NCBI RefSeq assembly: GCF_035920365.1
Contig: NZ_CP109150.1
Coordinates: 434,001 to 498,000 of the forward strand
Source of the DNA: Micromonospora sp. NBC_01740
Lineage (GTDB): Bacteria; Actinomycetota; Actinomycetes; Mycobacteriales; Micromonosporaceae
Direction of reading: 5' to 3'
DNA length: 64,000 bases
Below, in pieces: positions 1 through 8,171 of this stretch (position 1 is the stretch's first letter; each line of letters begins with the position of its first letter). The notes under the pieces were generated by a model, which ran no database searches, was not told the origin of the DNA, and saw only the letters and a program-made list of their open reading frames with translations. The position numbers were made by a program, and so were the translations under genes.

Positions 1-219
1 AAGATCAGCGGCAAGCCGCTCGACCTCAAGCTGATCAAGCAGGCCTGGCCGACGCTGGAGTTCACCAACGACCCGATCGCCACGTCGCTGAAGACCGGGC
101 TCGACCACGCCGTCGCGGTCGGGCTGACCCAGCCGGTCAGCCTCGACGGTCTCTACGACCTCACCCACCTGAACGAGGTGCTCAAGGGCCAGGGCAAGCC
201 CGAGGTCGTCCAACCATGA
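1..219 (+). CDS. ABC transporter substrate-binding protein, C-terminal fragment (sulfonate/taurine/nitrate type)
   Basis: Only the last 72 residues are present; the start lies before the window. The fragment, ending KPEVVQP, reads like the final lobe of a type II periplasmic-binding-like receptor (SsuA/TauA/NrtA group), which in this family captures alkanesulfonates, taurine, nitrate or similar compounds outside the membrane and hands them to the permease. The stop overlaps the ATG of the ATPase gene (ATGA, 216-219), so translation of the two is coupled. The fragment alone does not reveal the substrate; the family call rests largely on the two genes that follow. Confidence 0.75.
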   Translation, partial: KISGKPLDLKLIKQAWPTLEFTNDPIATSLKTGLDHAVAVGLTQPVSLDGLYDLTHLNEVLKGQGKPEVVQP

Positions 220-995
220 CGTCGACCACGACGATGCCACGCAGCGCGACCGGCTCGGTCGCGCTGCACGGCGTCACCAAGGTGTACGGGCGTGGGGCGA
301 ACGCCGTCGTCGCCCTGGACGGGGTCTCCCTCGACGTCGCGCCCGGCGAGTTCGTCTGCCTGGTCGGGGCCTCCGGCTGCGGCAAGAGCACCCTGCTCAA
401 CCTGGTCGCCGGCCTCGACCGGCCCAGCGGCGGGCGGATCACCCTCGACGAGGGCGTCGACCCGGGACTGATGTTCCAGGAGCCCGCCCTCTTCCCCTGG
501 CTCACCGTCGAGGGCAACGTCGAGGTGCCGCTGAAGCTGCGCGGGCTGCCCCGGGCGGCGCGGCGGGACCGGGTCGCCGAGCTGCTCGGCACGGTCCACC
601 TGGCCGACTTCGGCCGCAAGCGCCCGCACGAACTGTCCGGCGGCATGCGCCAGCGGGTGGCGCTGGCCCGCACCCTCGCCCTGGACACGCCGGTGCTGCT
701 GATGGACGAGCCGTTCGGCGCGCTCGACGCGATGACCCGGGACATCCTGCACGACGAGCTGGAACGGATCTGGACCGAGCGGCGACTCACCGTGATCTTC
801 GTGACGCACAACGTCCGCGAGGCGGCCCGGCTCGCCGACCGGATCATCCTGCTCTCCAGCCGGCCCGGCCGGATCATCTGGTCCACCCCGGTCGACGTGC
901 CCCGGCCGCGCCGCATCGACTCCCCCGAGGTCGCCGCGATCGCCGCCGAGGTCACCGGCCGCCTGCGTACGGAGGTGGGCCGCCATGGCCGGTGA
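216..995 (+). CDS. ABC transporter ATP-binding protein, SsuB/TauB/NrtD family
   Basis: A 259-residue cytoplasmic ATPase that would power uptake of a sulfonate, taurine, nitrate or related compound. Visible motifs: Walker A GASGCGKST (about 51-59), Q-loop Gln in MFQEP (about 88), signature LSGGMRQR (about 140-147), Walker B LLMDEP (about 161-166) and the H-loop in VTHNVREA. Length and motif spacing are normal for this family. It starts at an ATG overlapping the receptor's stop and itself overlaps the permease start by 11 bases, so receptor, ATPase and permease form one tight operon. Related families (SsuB, TauB, NrtD, ThiZ-like) cannot be told apart by sequence reading alone. Confidence 0.93.
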   Translation: MTSTTTMPRSATGSVALHGVTKVYGRGANAVVALDGVSLDVAPGEFVCLVGASGCGKSTLLNLVAGLDRPSGGRITLDEGVDPGLMFQEPALFPWLTVEGNVEVPLKLRGLPRAARRDRVAELLGTVHLADFGRKRPHELSGGMRQRVALARTLALDTPVLLMDEPFGALDAMTRDILHDELERIWTERRLTVIFVTHNVREAARLADRIILLSSRPGRIIWSTPVDVPRPRRIDSPEVAAIAAEVTGRLRTEVGRHGR

Positions 996-1869
996 CACCC
1001 TCGCCGCCGTCCCGCGTACCGACGCGGAGATCTCCGGGCTGGACGCCCTGGAGCTGGCCGGTCGGGAGAAGAGCCGCACGCGGGCCAGCCGGTTCTGGGC
1101 GGCGACCTGGCCGAAGCTGGCCGCGCTCGTCCTCGCCGTCGGCGCCTGGCAGGTCGTGGTCTGGACCGGCTGGAAGCCCGAGTACTCGTTGCCGGGCCCG
1201 GTGGCCGTGGGTCAGGAGCTGCTCCGGCAGGTCAGCGGCGTCCAGCTCTGGGAGGGGCTGGTCACCACCCTGCGCCGGGCGGCCCTCGGCTACGTCTTCT
1301 CGGTCGCCGTCGGCCTGCTGCTCGGCCTCGCGGTGGCCCGGTCGCGGATCCTGCGGGCCGCGATCGGCTCGATGATCACCGCGTTGCAGACGATGCCGTC
1401 GATCGCCTGGTTCCCGCTGGCGATCCTGCTGTTCGAGCTGAGCGAGAAGGCCATCTTCTTCGTGGTGGTGCTCGGCGCCGCGCCGTCCATCGCCAACGGC
1501 GTGATCGCCGGTGTGGACTACGTGCCGCCGCTGCTGCTGCGCGCCGGCCGCAACCTCGGCGCCCGAGGGCTCAACCTGTACCGGTACGTCATCGCGCCCG
1601 CCGCGCTGCCGGCCATCGTGGCCGGCCTCAAGCAGGGCTGGGCGTTCTCCTGGCGCAGCCTGATGGCCGGCGAGCTGATCGTGGTCGGCATCTCGCAGAC
1701 CTCGCTGGGCGCGCAGCTGACCTACTCGCGGGAACTCTCCGACTCGCCCTGGCTGATCTCCACGATGATCGTGATCCTGGTGCTGGGCCTGGCGGTGGAC
1801 GCCGCGTTCGGGGCGGCGGACAAGGCGATCCGGCGTCGGTGGGGCGTGTTGGACCAGGCGGGTCAGTGA
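985..1869 (+). CDS. ABC transporter permease, SsuC/TauC family
   Basis: A 294-residue membrane protein with about six hydrophobic helices after a charged N-terminal tail. The cytoplasmic coupling (EAA-type) loop is visible as AGRNLGARG...RYVIAPAALPAIVAGLKQGW, the segment that docks on the ATPase. The ATG is preceded by GGAGG about nine bases upstream, inside the end of the ATPase gene, which supports this start. It is the third gene of the importer operon and is followed after one base by the Rrf2 regulator gene. Substrate is inferred only from the family (sulfonate, taurine, nitrate or similar). Confidence 0.92.
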   Translation: MAGDTLAAVPRTDAEISGLDALELAGREKSRTRASRFWAATWPKLAALVLAVGAWQVVVWTGWKPEYSLPGPVAVGQELLRQVSGVQLWEGLVTTLRRAALGYVFSVAVGLLLGLAVARSRILRAAIGSMITALQTMPSIAWFPLAILLFELSEKAIFFVVVLGAAPSIANGVIAGVDYVPPLLLRAGRNLGARGLNLYRYVIAPAALPAIVAGLKQGWAFSWRSLMAGELIVVGISQTSLGAQLTYSRELSDSPWLISTMIVILVLGLAVDAAFGAADKAIRRRWGVLDQAGQ

Positions 1870-1870
1870 C

Positions 1871-2320
1871 GTGTACGTCTCCGCGCGCAGTGACTACGCG
1901 CTCCGGGCCATGCTCGCCGTCGCCGCCGCGGCTCCGGTCGGCGGCGGCGAGCTGGTCAAGGCGGGGACGCTGGCCGACAGCCAGGGCATCCCGCTGAGCT
2001 TTCTCCAGGGCATCCTGGTCGACCTGCGCCGGGCCGGCCTGCTGGTGAGCCACCGGGGCACCGAGGGCGGGTACGCCCTGGCCCGTCCCGCGGTGGAGAT
2101 CAGCGTCGGCGACGTGCTCCGCGCGATCGGCGGCTCCCTGACGACCGTCCGCGGCCTGCCGGCCGAGCGGGCCGGCTACGTGGGTGTGGCGACCGGCCTG
2201 CGGGACGTCTGGCTGGCCGTGCACGGCGCGATCGCCCTGGTGGTCGACCGGACCACCCTCGCCGACCTGCTGGGGGCGGAACATTCTGCGGCCGGCGCCG
2301 GGGAGACCCGCGCCCGCTGA
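1871..2320 (+). CDS. Rrf2-family transcriptional regulator lacking Fe-S cysteines
   Basis: A 149-residue winged-helix regulator starting at GTG one base after the permease stop, so it is probably the last gene of the importer operon. The N-terminal part (YVSARSDYALRAML... SHRGTEGGYALARP) is the typical Rrf2 DNA-binding domain. The protein has no cysteine at all, so it cannot bind the Fe-S cluster seen in IscR or NsrR; it resembles in that respect the cysteine-metabolism regulator CymR. Co-transcription with a sulfonate-type importer suggests, as inference, a sulfur-related control role. No ligand can be read from the sequence. Confidence 0.88.
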   Translation: MYVSARSDYALRAMLAVAAAAPVGGGELVKAGTLADSQGIPLSFLQGILVDLRRAGLLVSHRGTEGGYALARPAVEISVGDVLRAIGGSLTTVRGLPAERAGYVGVATGLRDVWLAVHGAIALVVDRTTLADLLGAEHSAAGAGETRAR

Positions 2321-2365
2321 CCGCGCACCGGCTCCTCCGGCGACGGGCAGGCGGGCCAGCGACGG

Positions 2366-2554
2366 TCAGCCGACTGTGGGCACCGGCCGCTCCGTCGGGC
2401 TGCGAAGCTCGACCGGAGCGGCTGGCGCGGCCCCGTCCGGGGTGGCGTGCCACGGCGTGAACACCGCGACCACGGCGAGCAGCAGCCCGGCCAGCGCCAC
2501 CGCGAGCACCAGCAACAGTTCCCGCGCCGCGCCCGAGCCGGCGTCGCCCGCCAT
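2366..2554 (-). CDS. Small single-span membrane protein, unknown function
   Basis: A 62-residue protein, MAGDAGSG..., with one strongly hydrophobic stretch (ELLLVLAVALAGLLLAVVAVF, about 12-32) followed by a Pro/Ala-rich tail. The chosen ATG at 2554 has GGGAGGGG about six bases upstream on the minus strand, a good ribosome-binding site; longer in-frame starts have none. It lies alone between the convergent Rrf2 gene and the DEAD-box helicase gene. I do not recognise a family; the hydrophobic stretch suggests a membrane-anchored peptide with a short outside tail, but topology is not certain. Confidence 0.55.
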   Translation of the reverse strand: MAGDAGSGAARELLLVLAVALAGLLLAVVAVFTPWHATPDGAAPAAPVELRSPTERPVPTVG

Positions 2555-2673
2555 GGTCACCCCTCCCATGCCGGGCGGTCCCGCCCGGATCTTCCCCCGC
2601 CCCCAGCTTTCACCACCCCCGGCGGCGGAAACAGTCGCCGATCGGACGTAACGTTCGCTGATTCCAGACTCAG

Positions 2674-2709
2674 CCGTCGGCTCCGGGCACGGGTGCCCGG
2701 AGCCGACGG
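2674..2709 (-). terminator. Strong hairpin after the DEAD-box helicase gene
   Basis: Two 17-base arms (2674-2690 and 2693-2709) are perfect reverse complements, leaving a minimal loop. It starts 23 bases downstream of the helicase stop codon on the minus strand. It has no clear T tract, as is common for actinobacterial terminators. Confidence 0.7.
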
Positions 2710-2732
2710 AGAGCGGAACGCGGAGGGGTTGG

Positions 2733-4064
2733 TCAGGAGGCGTGCGGGGTGCGGGGGCGCCGCGAGCGGCGGGGCCGCCCCGAGGCGCGGTGCGGAGCCC
2801 GGCCGCCCTCACCGGCGCGGCCGACCGACCGGCCGCCGGCAGACCCGGCGGAGGCGGCCTGCGGCGCGGGCGGCGCGATCGTCACCGGCACGCCGGACGG
2901 CTCCCGGGCGCCGGTCACCCGGGCCAGGGCCTCGTCGCCGGAGCGCACCTGGACGGACTCGGGACGGATGCCGGCGGTCGACATCAGCCGGGACACGTCC
3001 CGGCGCTGCTCCGGCAGGACCAGGGTGACGACCGTGCCGGACTCCCCCGCCCGGGCGGTACGCCCACCACGGTGCAGGTAGTCCTTCGCCTCGGCTGGCG
3101 GGTCCACGTTGACCACCATGTCGAGCCCGTCGACGTGGATGCCCCGGGCCGCCACGTCGGTGGCGACCAGCGCCGTCACCTGCCCGGTGCGGAACTGCTC
3201 CAGGATCCGGGTGCGCTGCGGCTGCGACTTGCCGCCGTGCAGCGCGGCCGCGCGTACCCCCTTGGCCAGCAACTGGCGGGCGAGCCGGTCGGCGCGGTGC
3301 TTGGTGCCCATGAACAGGATGGTGCGGCCCTCGCGGGCGGCGATCCAGGTCAGCGCGGTGGGCTTGTCCACCGCGTCGACGTGCAGCACGTGGTGGGTCA
3401 TCGCGGTCACCGTGGCGGTGCCCGGGTCGACCGAGTGCGAGACCGGGTTGCTGAGGAAGCGGCGCACCAGCTTGTCCACGCCGCCGTCCAGGGTGGCCGA
3501 GAAGAGCATCCGCTGCCCGTTCGGGGCGACCTGCTCCAGCAGCTTGGTGACCTGCGGCAGGAAGCCCATGTCGGCCATCTGGTCGGCCTCGTCGAGCACG
3601 GTGATGCCGACCTGGTCCAGCCGGGCGTCGCCGCGGTTGATCAGGTCGTGCAGCCGGCCGGGGGTGGCCACGACCAGTTCGGCGCCGGTGCGCAGGGCGT
3701 CCGCCTGGCGTTGCAGCGAGAGCCCGCCGACGACGGTGGCGCAGCGCAGCCCGACGGCGCGGGCGTACGGGTCGAGCGCGGTGGTGACCTGCTGGGCCAG
3801 CTCGCGGGTGGGCACCAGCACCAGGGCCAGCGGTCGGCCCGGGCGGGCCCGGCGGCCGGCGGTGCGGGACAGCAGGGGAAGCCCGAAGGCGAGCGTCTTG
3901 CCGGAGCCGGTGCGGCCCCGACCGAGCACGTCCCGGCCGGCGAGCGAGTCCGGCAGGGTCGCCGACTGGATCGGGAACGGCTCGGTGATGCCCTGGGCGG
4001 TCAGCTCGGCGAGCAGCGCCGGGGCCAGCCCGGTGAGGGCGAAAGAGGGTACGACAGTGGTCAT
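2733..4064 (-). CDS. DEAD-box ATP-dependent RNA helicase
   Basis: A 443-residue RNA helicase that would unwind structured RNA in the cytoplasm. All core motifs are visible: Q motif with PIQ (about 31-33), motif I GRTGSGKT (50-57), Ia PTRELAQQ, Ib TPGRL, motif II DEAD (158-161), motif III SAT (189-191), motif V ATDVAARG and motif VI HRGGRTARAG. After the helicase core comes a basic, Gly/Arg/Ser-rich tail typical of RNA-binding extensions. The ATG at 4064 is preceded by GAGGAAGG about eight bases upstream, so I prefer it to longer starts. It lies downstream of the cold-shock gene on the same strand, a combination that fits RNA unfolding at low temperature. Confidence 0.93.
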   Translation of the reverse strand: MTTVVPSFALTGLAPALLAELTAQGITEPFPIQSATLPDSLAGRDVLGRGRTGSGKTLAFGLPLLSRTAGRRARPGRPLALVLVPTRELAQQVTTALDPYARAVGLRCATVVGGLSLQRQADALRTGAELVVATPGRLHDLINRGDARLDQVGITVLDEADQMADMGFLPQVTKLLEQVAPNGQRMLFSATLDGGVDKLVRRFLSNPVSHSVDPGTATVTAMTHHVLHVDAVDKPTALTWIAAREGRTILFMGTKHRADRLARQLLAKGVRAAALHGGKSQPQRTRILEQFRTGQVTALVATDVAARGIHVDGLDMVVNVDPPAEAKDYLHRGGRTARAGESGTVVTLVLPEQRRDVSRLMSTAGIRPESVQVRSGDEALARVTGAREPSGVPVTIAPPAPQAASAGSAGGRSVGRAGEGGRAPHRASGRPRRSRRPRTPHAS

Positions 4065-4171
4065 GCGGAAGCCTTCCTCGACGCGGCACGTGTCGAGGGA
4101 GGGCGCCGGAGGCGGCGCTGTCACCGGCGGACCAGGCCGCGGGTGACTCACAAGCACGAACCGAAAGGGGT

Positions 4172-4239
4172 ACGGGCCCCGGCCCGCCGCCGTTCGCCGC
4201 CTGCTCACGCAGGTCGACGGTGCGGCGGGCCGGTCCCGT
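4172..4239 (-). terminator. Long hairpin between csp and the DEAD-box helicase gene
   Basis: Perfect 12-base arms (4179-4190 with 4222-4233) are extended by an outer ACGGG/CCCGT pair (4172-4176, 4235-4239) across a small internal loop. It lies 47 bases after the cold-shock stop and about 108 bases before the helicase start. It may terminate csp transcription or sit in a shared leader and modulate read-through into the helicase gene. Confidence 0.55.
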
Positions 4240-4285
4240 CACCGCACCCGGAGGGCGCGATGGGTGTTACTGGAAGATCCGAAGA

Positions 4286-4489
4286 TCAGAGCGGGCGGAT
4301 GTTCTCCGCCTGCGGGCCCTTCTGGCCCTGGGTCACCTCGAACTCGACCCGCTGGTTCTCGTCCAGGCTCCGGTAGCCGGAGGACTGGATCGCCGAGAAG
4401 TGGGCGAAGACGTCGGCGCCGCCGCCGTCCGGGGTGATGAAGCCGAAGCCCTTGTCAGCGTTGAACCACTTGACGGTGCCAATAGCCAT
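4286..4489 (-). CDS. Cold-shock domain protein (CspA family)
   Basis: A 67-residue single-domain protein, the normal length for CspA-type RNA chaperones that melt weak RNA structure. RNP1 (KGFGFI, about 13-18) and RNP2 (VFAHF, about 27-31) are intact, as is the opening [14 protein letters not shown]. The ATG at 4489 has AAGGAG about eleven bases upstream on the minus strand. A leader of roughly 130 bases separates it from the adnB terminator and contains a small hairpin. It is followed on the same strand by a DEAD-box helicase gene. Whether it is cold-induced or constitutive cannot be read from the sequence. Confidence 0.96.
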   Translation of the reverse strand: MAIGTVKWFNADKGFGFITPDGGGADVFAHFSAIQSSGYRSLDENQRVEFEVTQGQKGPQAENIRPL

Positions 4490-4520
4490 TTTTGTTTCGT
4501 CTCCTTGACGGAACGTCGAA

Positions 4521-4537
4521 CCCGCACTTGTTGCGGG
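4521..4537 (-). promoter_or_regulatory. Small hairpin in the csp leader
   Basis: CCCGCA (4521-4526) and TGCGGG (4532-4537) pair around a five-base loop, about 30 bases upstream of the csp start and just before its ribosome-binding site. It could be a structured 5' leader element; cold-shock mRNAs often have such leaders. Confidence 0.4.
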
Positions 4538-4611
4538 CTCGAAGAGGAGCGCGCCACGCGGAACTGCCTGGCTCGCTTGTCGCTTCTGGTCGCCCCGCCC
4601 GGAGAACTCCG

Positions 4612-4651
4612 GACACAACAAAGAGCGCCTGGGCCACAATCCTCCAGGCGC
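4612..4651 (-). terminator. Rho-independent-like terminator after adnB
   Basis: GCGCCTGG and CCAGGCGC (4625-4632, 4644-4651) form an eight-base GC stem with an eleven-base loop. On the minus strand it is followed by TCTTTGTTGTG, an unusually T-rich stretch for this genome. It lies 43 bases beyond the adnB stop. Confidence 0.75.
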
Positions 4652-4694
4652 ACACAGAGTCTCTGGGAACCATAACTGCAACGCGACCAACCTA

Positions 4695-7600
4695 TCATGG
4701 ATTCGTCCCGGCACCACCGTCTGCCGGAATTTCCGGTACGGAGGCGATCAGCGCGGTCAGCCCGTCCGCGTCGAGCAGGTCCGCCGGCCGGACCGTGACC
4801 CCGTCCCGCACGTAGTGGAACGCCGCGCCGACCCGCTCCACCGGCACGCCGGCCAGCTCCGCCCAGGCCAGCCGGTAGACCGCGAGCTGCACGGCGGCCA
4901 CCTCGGCGGCTACGCCGGCGGGCTGCCGGCCGGTCTTCCAGTCGACCACGTCGAACCGCCCGCCCGGCCGGGCGAAGACGGCGTCCATCCGCCCCCGGAC
5001 CACCACTCCGGCGATCACTGTGGCGAAGGGCACCTCCACCTCGACCGGCACCCGGTCGGCCCACTCGCTGGCCAGGAAGCGCTCCTGGAGCTCGGCCAAC
5101 GCCTCGTCCGGCGCCGCGTCCGCGTCCGCCGCACCCGGCAGCTCGTCCAGGTCGAGCAGCCGGTCGGCGCCGAACCGCTGCTCCAGCCACGTGTGGAAGG
5201 CGGTGCCCCGGCGGGCGTACGGATTGGGTTCGGTGGGCACCGGGCGGCGCAGCGCGCGGGCCAGCGCCGCCGGATCCCGGCGCAGCGCCACCAACTGGGT
5301 CACCGACAGCTGGCCGGGCAGGGCCACCTCGACGGCACCGGACTGCCGGGTCAGCTCGGCCCGCTCGGCGAGCAGCAGGTCGGCCTCCCGCCGCCACCGC
5401 GCCACGTCCGCGTCGTCGGCCGACGGGTCCGCGCCCACCCCGGCGGTGTCGTCGCCGCCGGACGGCGTCCGTTCGGCCGTCTCGCCGCCGGGCAGCGGGC
5501 GGGCAGCCGCGTCCCCGTCGGACAGTGGGCGGGCCGCCGGGTCGCCGTCGGCGAGGAAGCGGCGGACCAGGGCTGCCGCCTCGGCCAGCGCCGGCCGGCG
5601 GGCGCCCAGCGGGTCGGCCGGCCACTCGGCGCGCAGCACCACCTCGGTCGTCGGGTTGACCGCGTCGCCCGGCGGCTCCGGCGCCCACTCGTCCACCAGG
5701 TGCCCGGCGCGGGCGTCCAGGCAGGCGTCGTGCACCTCCCGCAGCAGCACCGACGGGCCGCGCGGCCGTTTGGTGCCCTCCCCCCACCAGTAGCCGGAGC
5801 AGAGCAGCAGCCGCCGGGGCCGGGTCACCGCCACGTACGCCAGCCGGCGCTCCTCCCGCTCGTCGTGCGCCCGCCAGGCGTCGGTGAAGTCCTCCAGCGC
5901 CCGGGCCACCCCCCGCTGGTCCTCGGCCTCGGCCAGGCCCAGCTCCGGCAGCCCGTCGGCGTCGCCGCGCAACGGGAACGGCAGCACGCCCAGCCCGCCG
6001 AGCCAGTGGTCGGAGTTGCGCACCGGCCCCGGCCAGACGCCCCGGCTCAGGCCGGCCACCGCGACCACGTCCCACTCCAGGCCCTTCGCGGCGTGCGCGG
6101 TGAGGATCTGCACCGCGCCCTCGACCACCTCCACCTCGCCCGGCGTGAGGCCGCGTTCCTCGTCCTCGGCGGCGGCCAGGTAGGCCAGGAACCCCGACAG
6201 GGTGGCGCCCGGCGTCTCCCCGCTGAAGCGGGCGGCGACGTCGCCGAGCGCGTCCAGGTGGCCCCGCGCCAGGCCGGCGTCCCCGGCCCCGTCCCGGCCG
6301 GCCCGCACCGCCACCTCCACGTCCAGGCCGATCGTCCGCTCGATGTCCGCGATCAGCTCCGGCAGGGACTGGTCCAGCCGGTAGCGCAGCAGGCCCAGCT
6401 CCCGGGCGTACGCCCGCAGCCGCGCGTAGCCCTCCGCCGAGTACGCCTGCGCCGGGCCCAGGTCGGCCAGCGCCTCCACCAGGGTCGCCTCGTCGAGCAG
6501 GTCCGGGCTGATCTCCGGGGTGCCGTCGTCGGCGAGCCTGCGCCGAGCCGCCGCGATGGACTTCGCCCGGCGGTGCAGGGCCACCAGGTCACGGGGCCCG
6601 ATCCGCCAGCGCGCGCCGGTCAGCAGCCGCAGCAGCGCGGCCCCGTCCGTCGGGTCGGCCAGCACCCGCAGCGTGCACACCACGTCCCGCACCTCGGGGG
6701 TGTCCAGCAGGCCACCCAGGCCCACCACCTCGACCGGCAGGCCGCGCTCGCGCAGCGCCGACTCGATCGCCGGAATCTGGCTGCGCAGCCGTACGAGCAC
6801 GGCGGTCGTGGGCCGCAGCGGCACCGGGATGTGCTCGGGCAGCACGCCGGGCATTCCGGCCGCGCCGCGCCAGGCGTGCAGCACGCTGTCGGCGATCCAG
6901 TCGGCCTCGTCGGCGTACGTCCGCAGCAGCGCGCAGTGGACGGTGCCGCCGGCGGCGCCGCGGGCGCTGCGGTGCGGGACCGGCTCCTTGACGCTCATCG
7001 CCGCGCGCAGCTCCGGCACCCGGGCGCCGGCGGCCCGCAGCGGGGTGGCCAACGCGTTGGCGACACCGAGGATCTCGGGCCGGTTGCGCCAGCTCGTGGT
7101 GAGGCTGAGCACCTCGGCCGGCGCACCGCCTGCGCGGGCGAACTCCGTGGGGAAGCGGTCCAGGGTGCCGGCGCTCGCCCCGCGCCAGCCGTAGATCGAC
7201 TGGCAGGGGTCGCCGACCGCCGTCACCGGGTGCCCGCCGCCGAAGAGCGCGTTGAGCAGCACCACCTGGGCATGGCTGGTGTCCTGGTACTCGTCGAGCA
7301 GCACCACCCGGAACCGGTCCCGCTCGATCTCGCCGACGCCCGGGTGGTCGCGGGCGACCCGGGCCGCCCGCGCGAGCTGGTCGGCGAAGTCCATCGCCTC
7401 GAAGTCCTCCTTGCGCCGGGCGTACGCGCGCACCAGCGGGAGCAGCTTCAGCCGGATCTGCTGGAGTTGCAGCGCCTTGCGCACGTCGGCGTAGACCCGG
7501 CCGGGGCGCACCTGCACCTCGGCGAAGAACCGGCCCGTCCACGCGGCCAGCGCGTCCGGGTCGACCAGGTGCTCGTCGAGCTCGCCGGCCAGCGCCAGCA

Positions 7601-8171
7601 CCGCGTCGGTGATCGTGCTCGGCATCCGGTCCACGCCGGACATGTCGCCGTCGTAGTTGCGCACGAGCAGGTCGACCAGCTGCCAGCGGGACGCCTCGGT
7701 GAGCAGCCGGGTGGACGGCTCGTAGCCCGCCCGCAGCCCGTGCTCGGTGACGATCCGGCCCGCGTACGAGTGGTAGGTGGAGACGGTCGGCTCCCCGGCC
7801 AGCGGGTCGTCGAGCGGGTCGCGCCCCCGCCGCCCGAGCCGCCGCACCAACTGGTCGAGCCGCGTACGCACCCGGTGCGCCAGCTCCCCGGCGGCCTTGC
7901 GGGTGAAGGTGAGCCCGAGCACCTGCTCCGGCCGCACGTACGAGTTGGCGACCAGCCAGACCACCCGGGCGGCCATCGTCTCCGTCTTGCCCGACCCGGC
8001 GCCCGCCACCACCAGCAGCGGCTCGACGGGGGCGGCGATGATCGCGGCCTGTTCCCGGGTCGGCGCGGGCAGCCGCAGCAGCTTCGCCAGCTCCACCGGC
8101 GTGTAGCGGGGGCCGGCGTCGGCGACCCGGGGCGCAGGGGTCGCGCTGCTGAAGAGGGCGGGCTGCGTCAA
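4695..8171 (-). CDS. adnB: AdnB-type subunit of the AdnAB helicase-nuclease (UvrD-like motor plus RecB-type nuclease)
   Basis: A 1158-residue protein for processing DNA double-strand breaks for recombination. The N-terminal UvrD-like motor has Walker A AGAGSGKT (56-63), motif Ia [11 protein letters not shown], motif [14 protein letters not shown], motif [17 protein letters not shown] and motif [13 protein letters not shown]. The C-terminal part is a RecB-type nuclease with GRMDAVF and [11 protein letters not shown] place the start at TTG 8171: it overlaps the adnA stop (TTGA), has GGAG five bases upstream, and leads straight into [10 protein letters not shown] long low-complexity linker with PSGGD-like repeats precedes the nuclease. 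Mycobacterial AdnAB has the same gene order with AdnA upstream. The subunit letter rests on that order and on the intact motor. Confidence 0.88.
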   Translation of the reverse strand: MTQPALFSSATPAPRVADAGPRYTPVELAKLLRLPAPTREQAAIIAAPVEPLLVVAGAGSGKTETMAARVVWLVANSYVRPEQVLGLTFTRKAAGELAHRVRTRLDQLVRRLGRRGRDPLDDPLAGEPTVSTYHSYAGRIVTEHGLRAGYEPSTRLLTEASRWQLVDLLVRNYDGDMSGVDRMPSTITDAVLALAGELDEHLVDPDALAAWTGRFFAEVQVRPGRVYADVRKALQLQQIRLKLLPLVRAYARRKEDFEAMDFADQLARAARVARDHPGVGEIERDRFRVVLLDEYQDTSHAQVVLLNALFGGGHPVTAVGDPCQSIYGWRGASAGTLDRFPTEFARAGGAPAEVLSLTTSWRNRPEILGVANALATPLRAAGARVPELRAAMSVKEPVPHRSARGAAGGTVHCALLRTYADEADWIADSVLHAWRGAAGMPGVLPEHIPVPLRPTTAVLVRLRSQIPAIESALRERGLPVEVVGLGGLLDTPEVRDVVCTLRVLADPTDGAALLRLLTGARWRIGPRDLVALHRRAKSIAAARRRLADDGTPEISPDLLDEATLVEALADLGPAQAYSAEGYARLRAYARELGLLRYRLDQSLPELIADIERTIGLDVEVAVRAGRDGAGDAGLARGHLDALGDVAARFSGETPGATLSGFLAYLAAAEDEERGLTPGEVEVVEGAVQILTAHAAKGLEWDVVAVAGLSRGVWPGPVRNSDHWLGGLGVLPFPLRGDADGLPELGLAEAEDQRGVARALEDFTDAWRAHDEREERRLAYVAVTRPRRLLLCSGYWWGEGTKRPRGPSVLLREVHDACLDARAGHLVDEWAPEPPGDAVNPTTEVVLRAEWPADPLGARRPALAEAAALVRRFLADGDPAARPLSDGDAAARPLPGGETAERTPSGGDDTAGVGADPSADDADVARWRREADLLLAERAELTRQSGAVEVALPGQLSVTQLVALRRDPAALARALRRPVPTEPNPYARRGTAFHTWLEQRFGADRLLDLDELPGAADADAAPDEALAELQERFLASEWADRVPVEVEVPFATVIAGVVVRGRMDAVFARPGGRFDVVDWKTGRQPAGVAAEVAAVQLAVYRLAWAELAGVPVERVGAAFHYVRDGVTVRPADLLDADGLTALIASVPEIPADGGAGTNP

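Noticed and set aside
4510..4560. Sequence with TTCGA-like and GCGGG elements resembling a tRNA arm.
   Set aside because: No cloverleaf can be formed; it is the csp leader with one small hairpin. No tRNA gene was found anywhere in the window.
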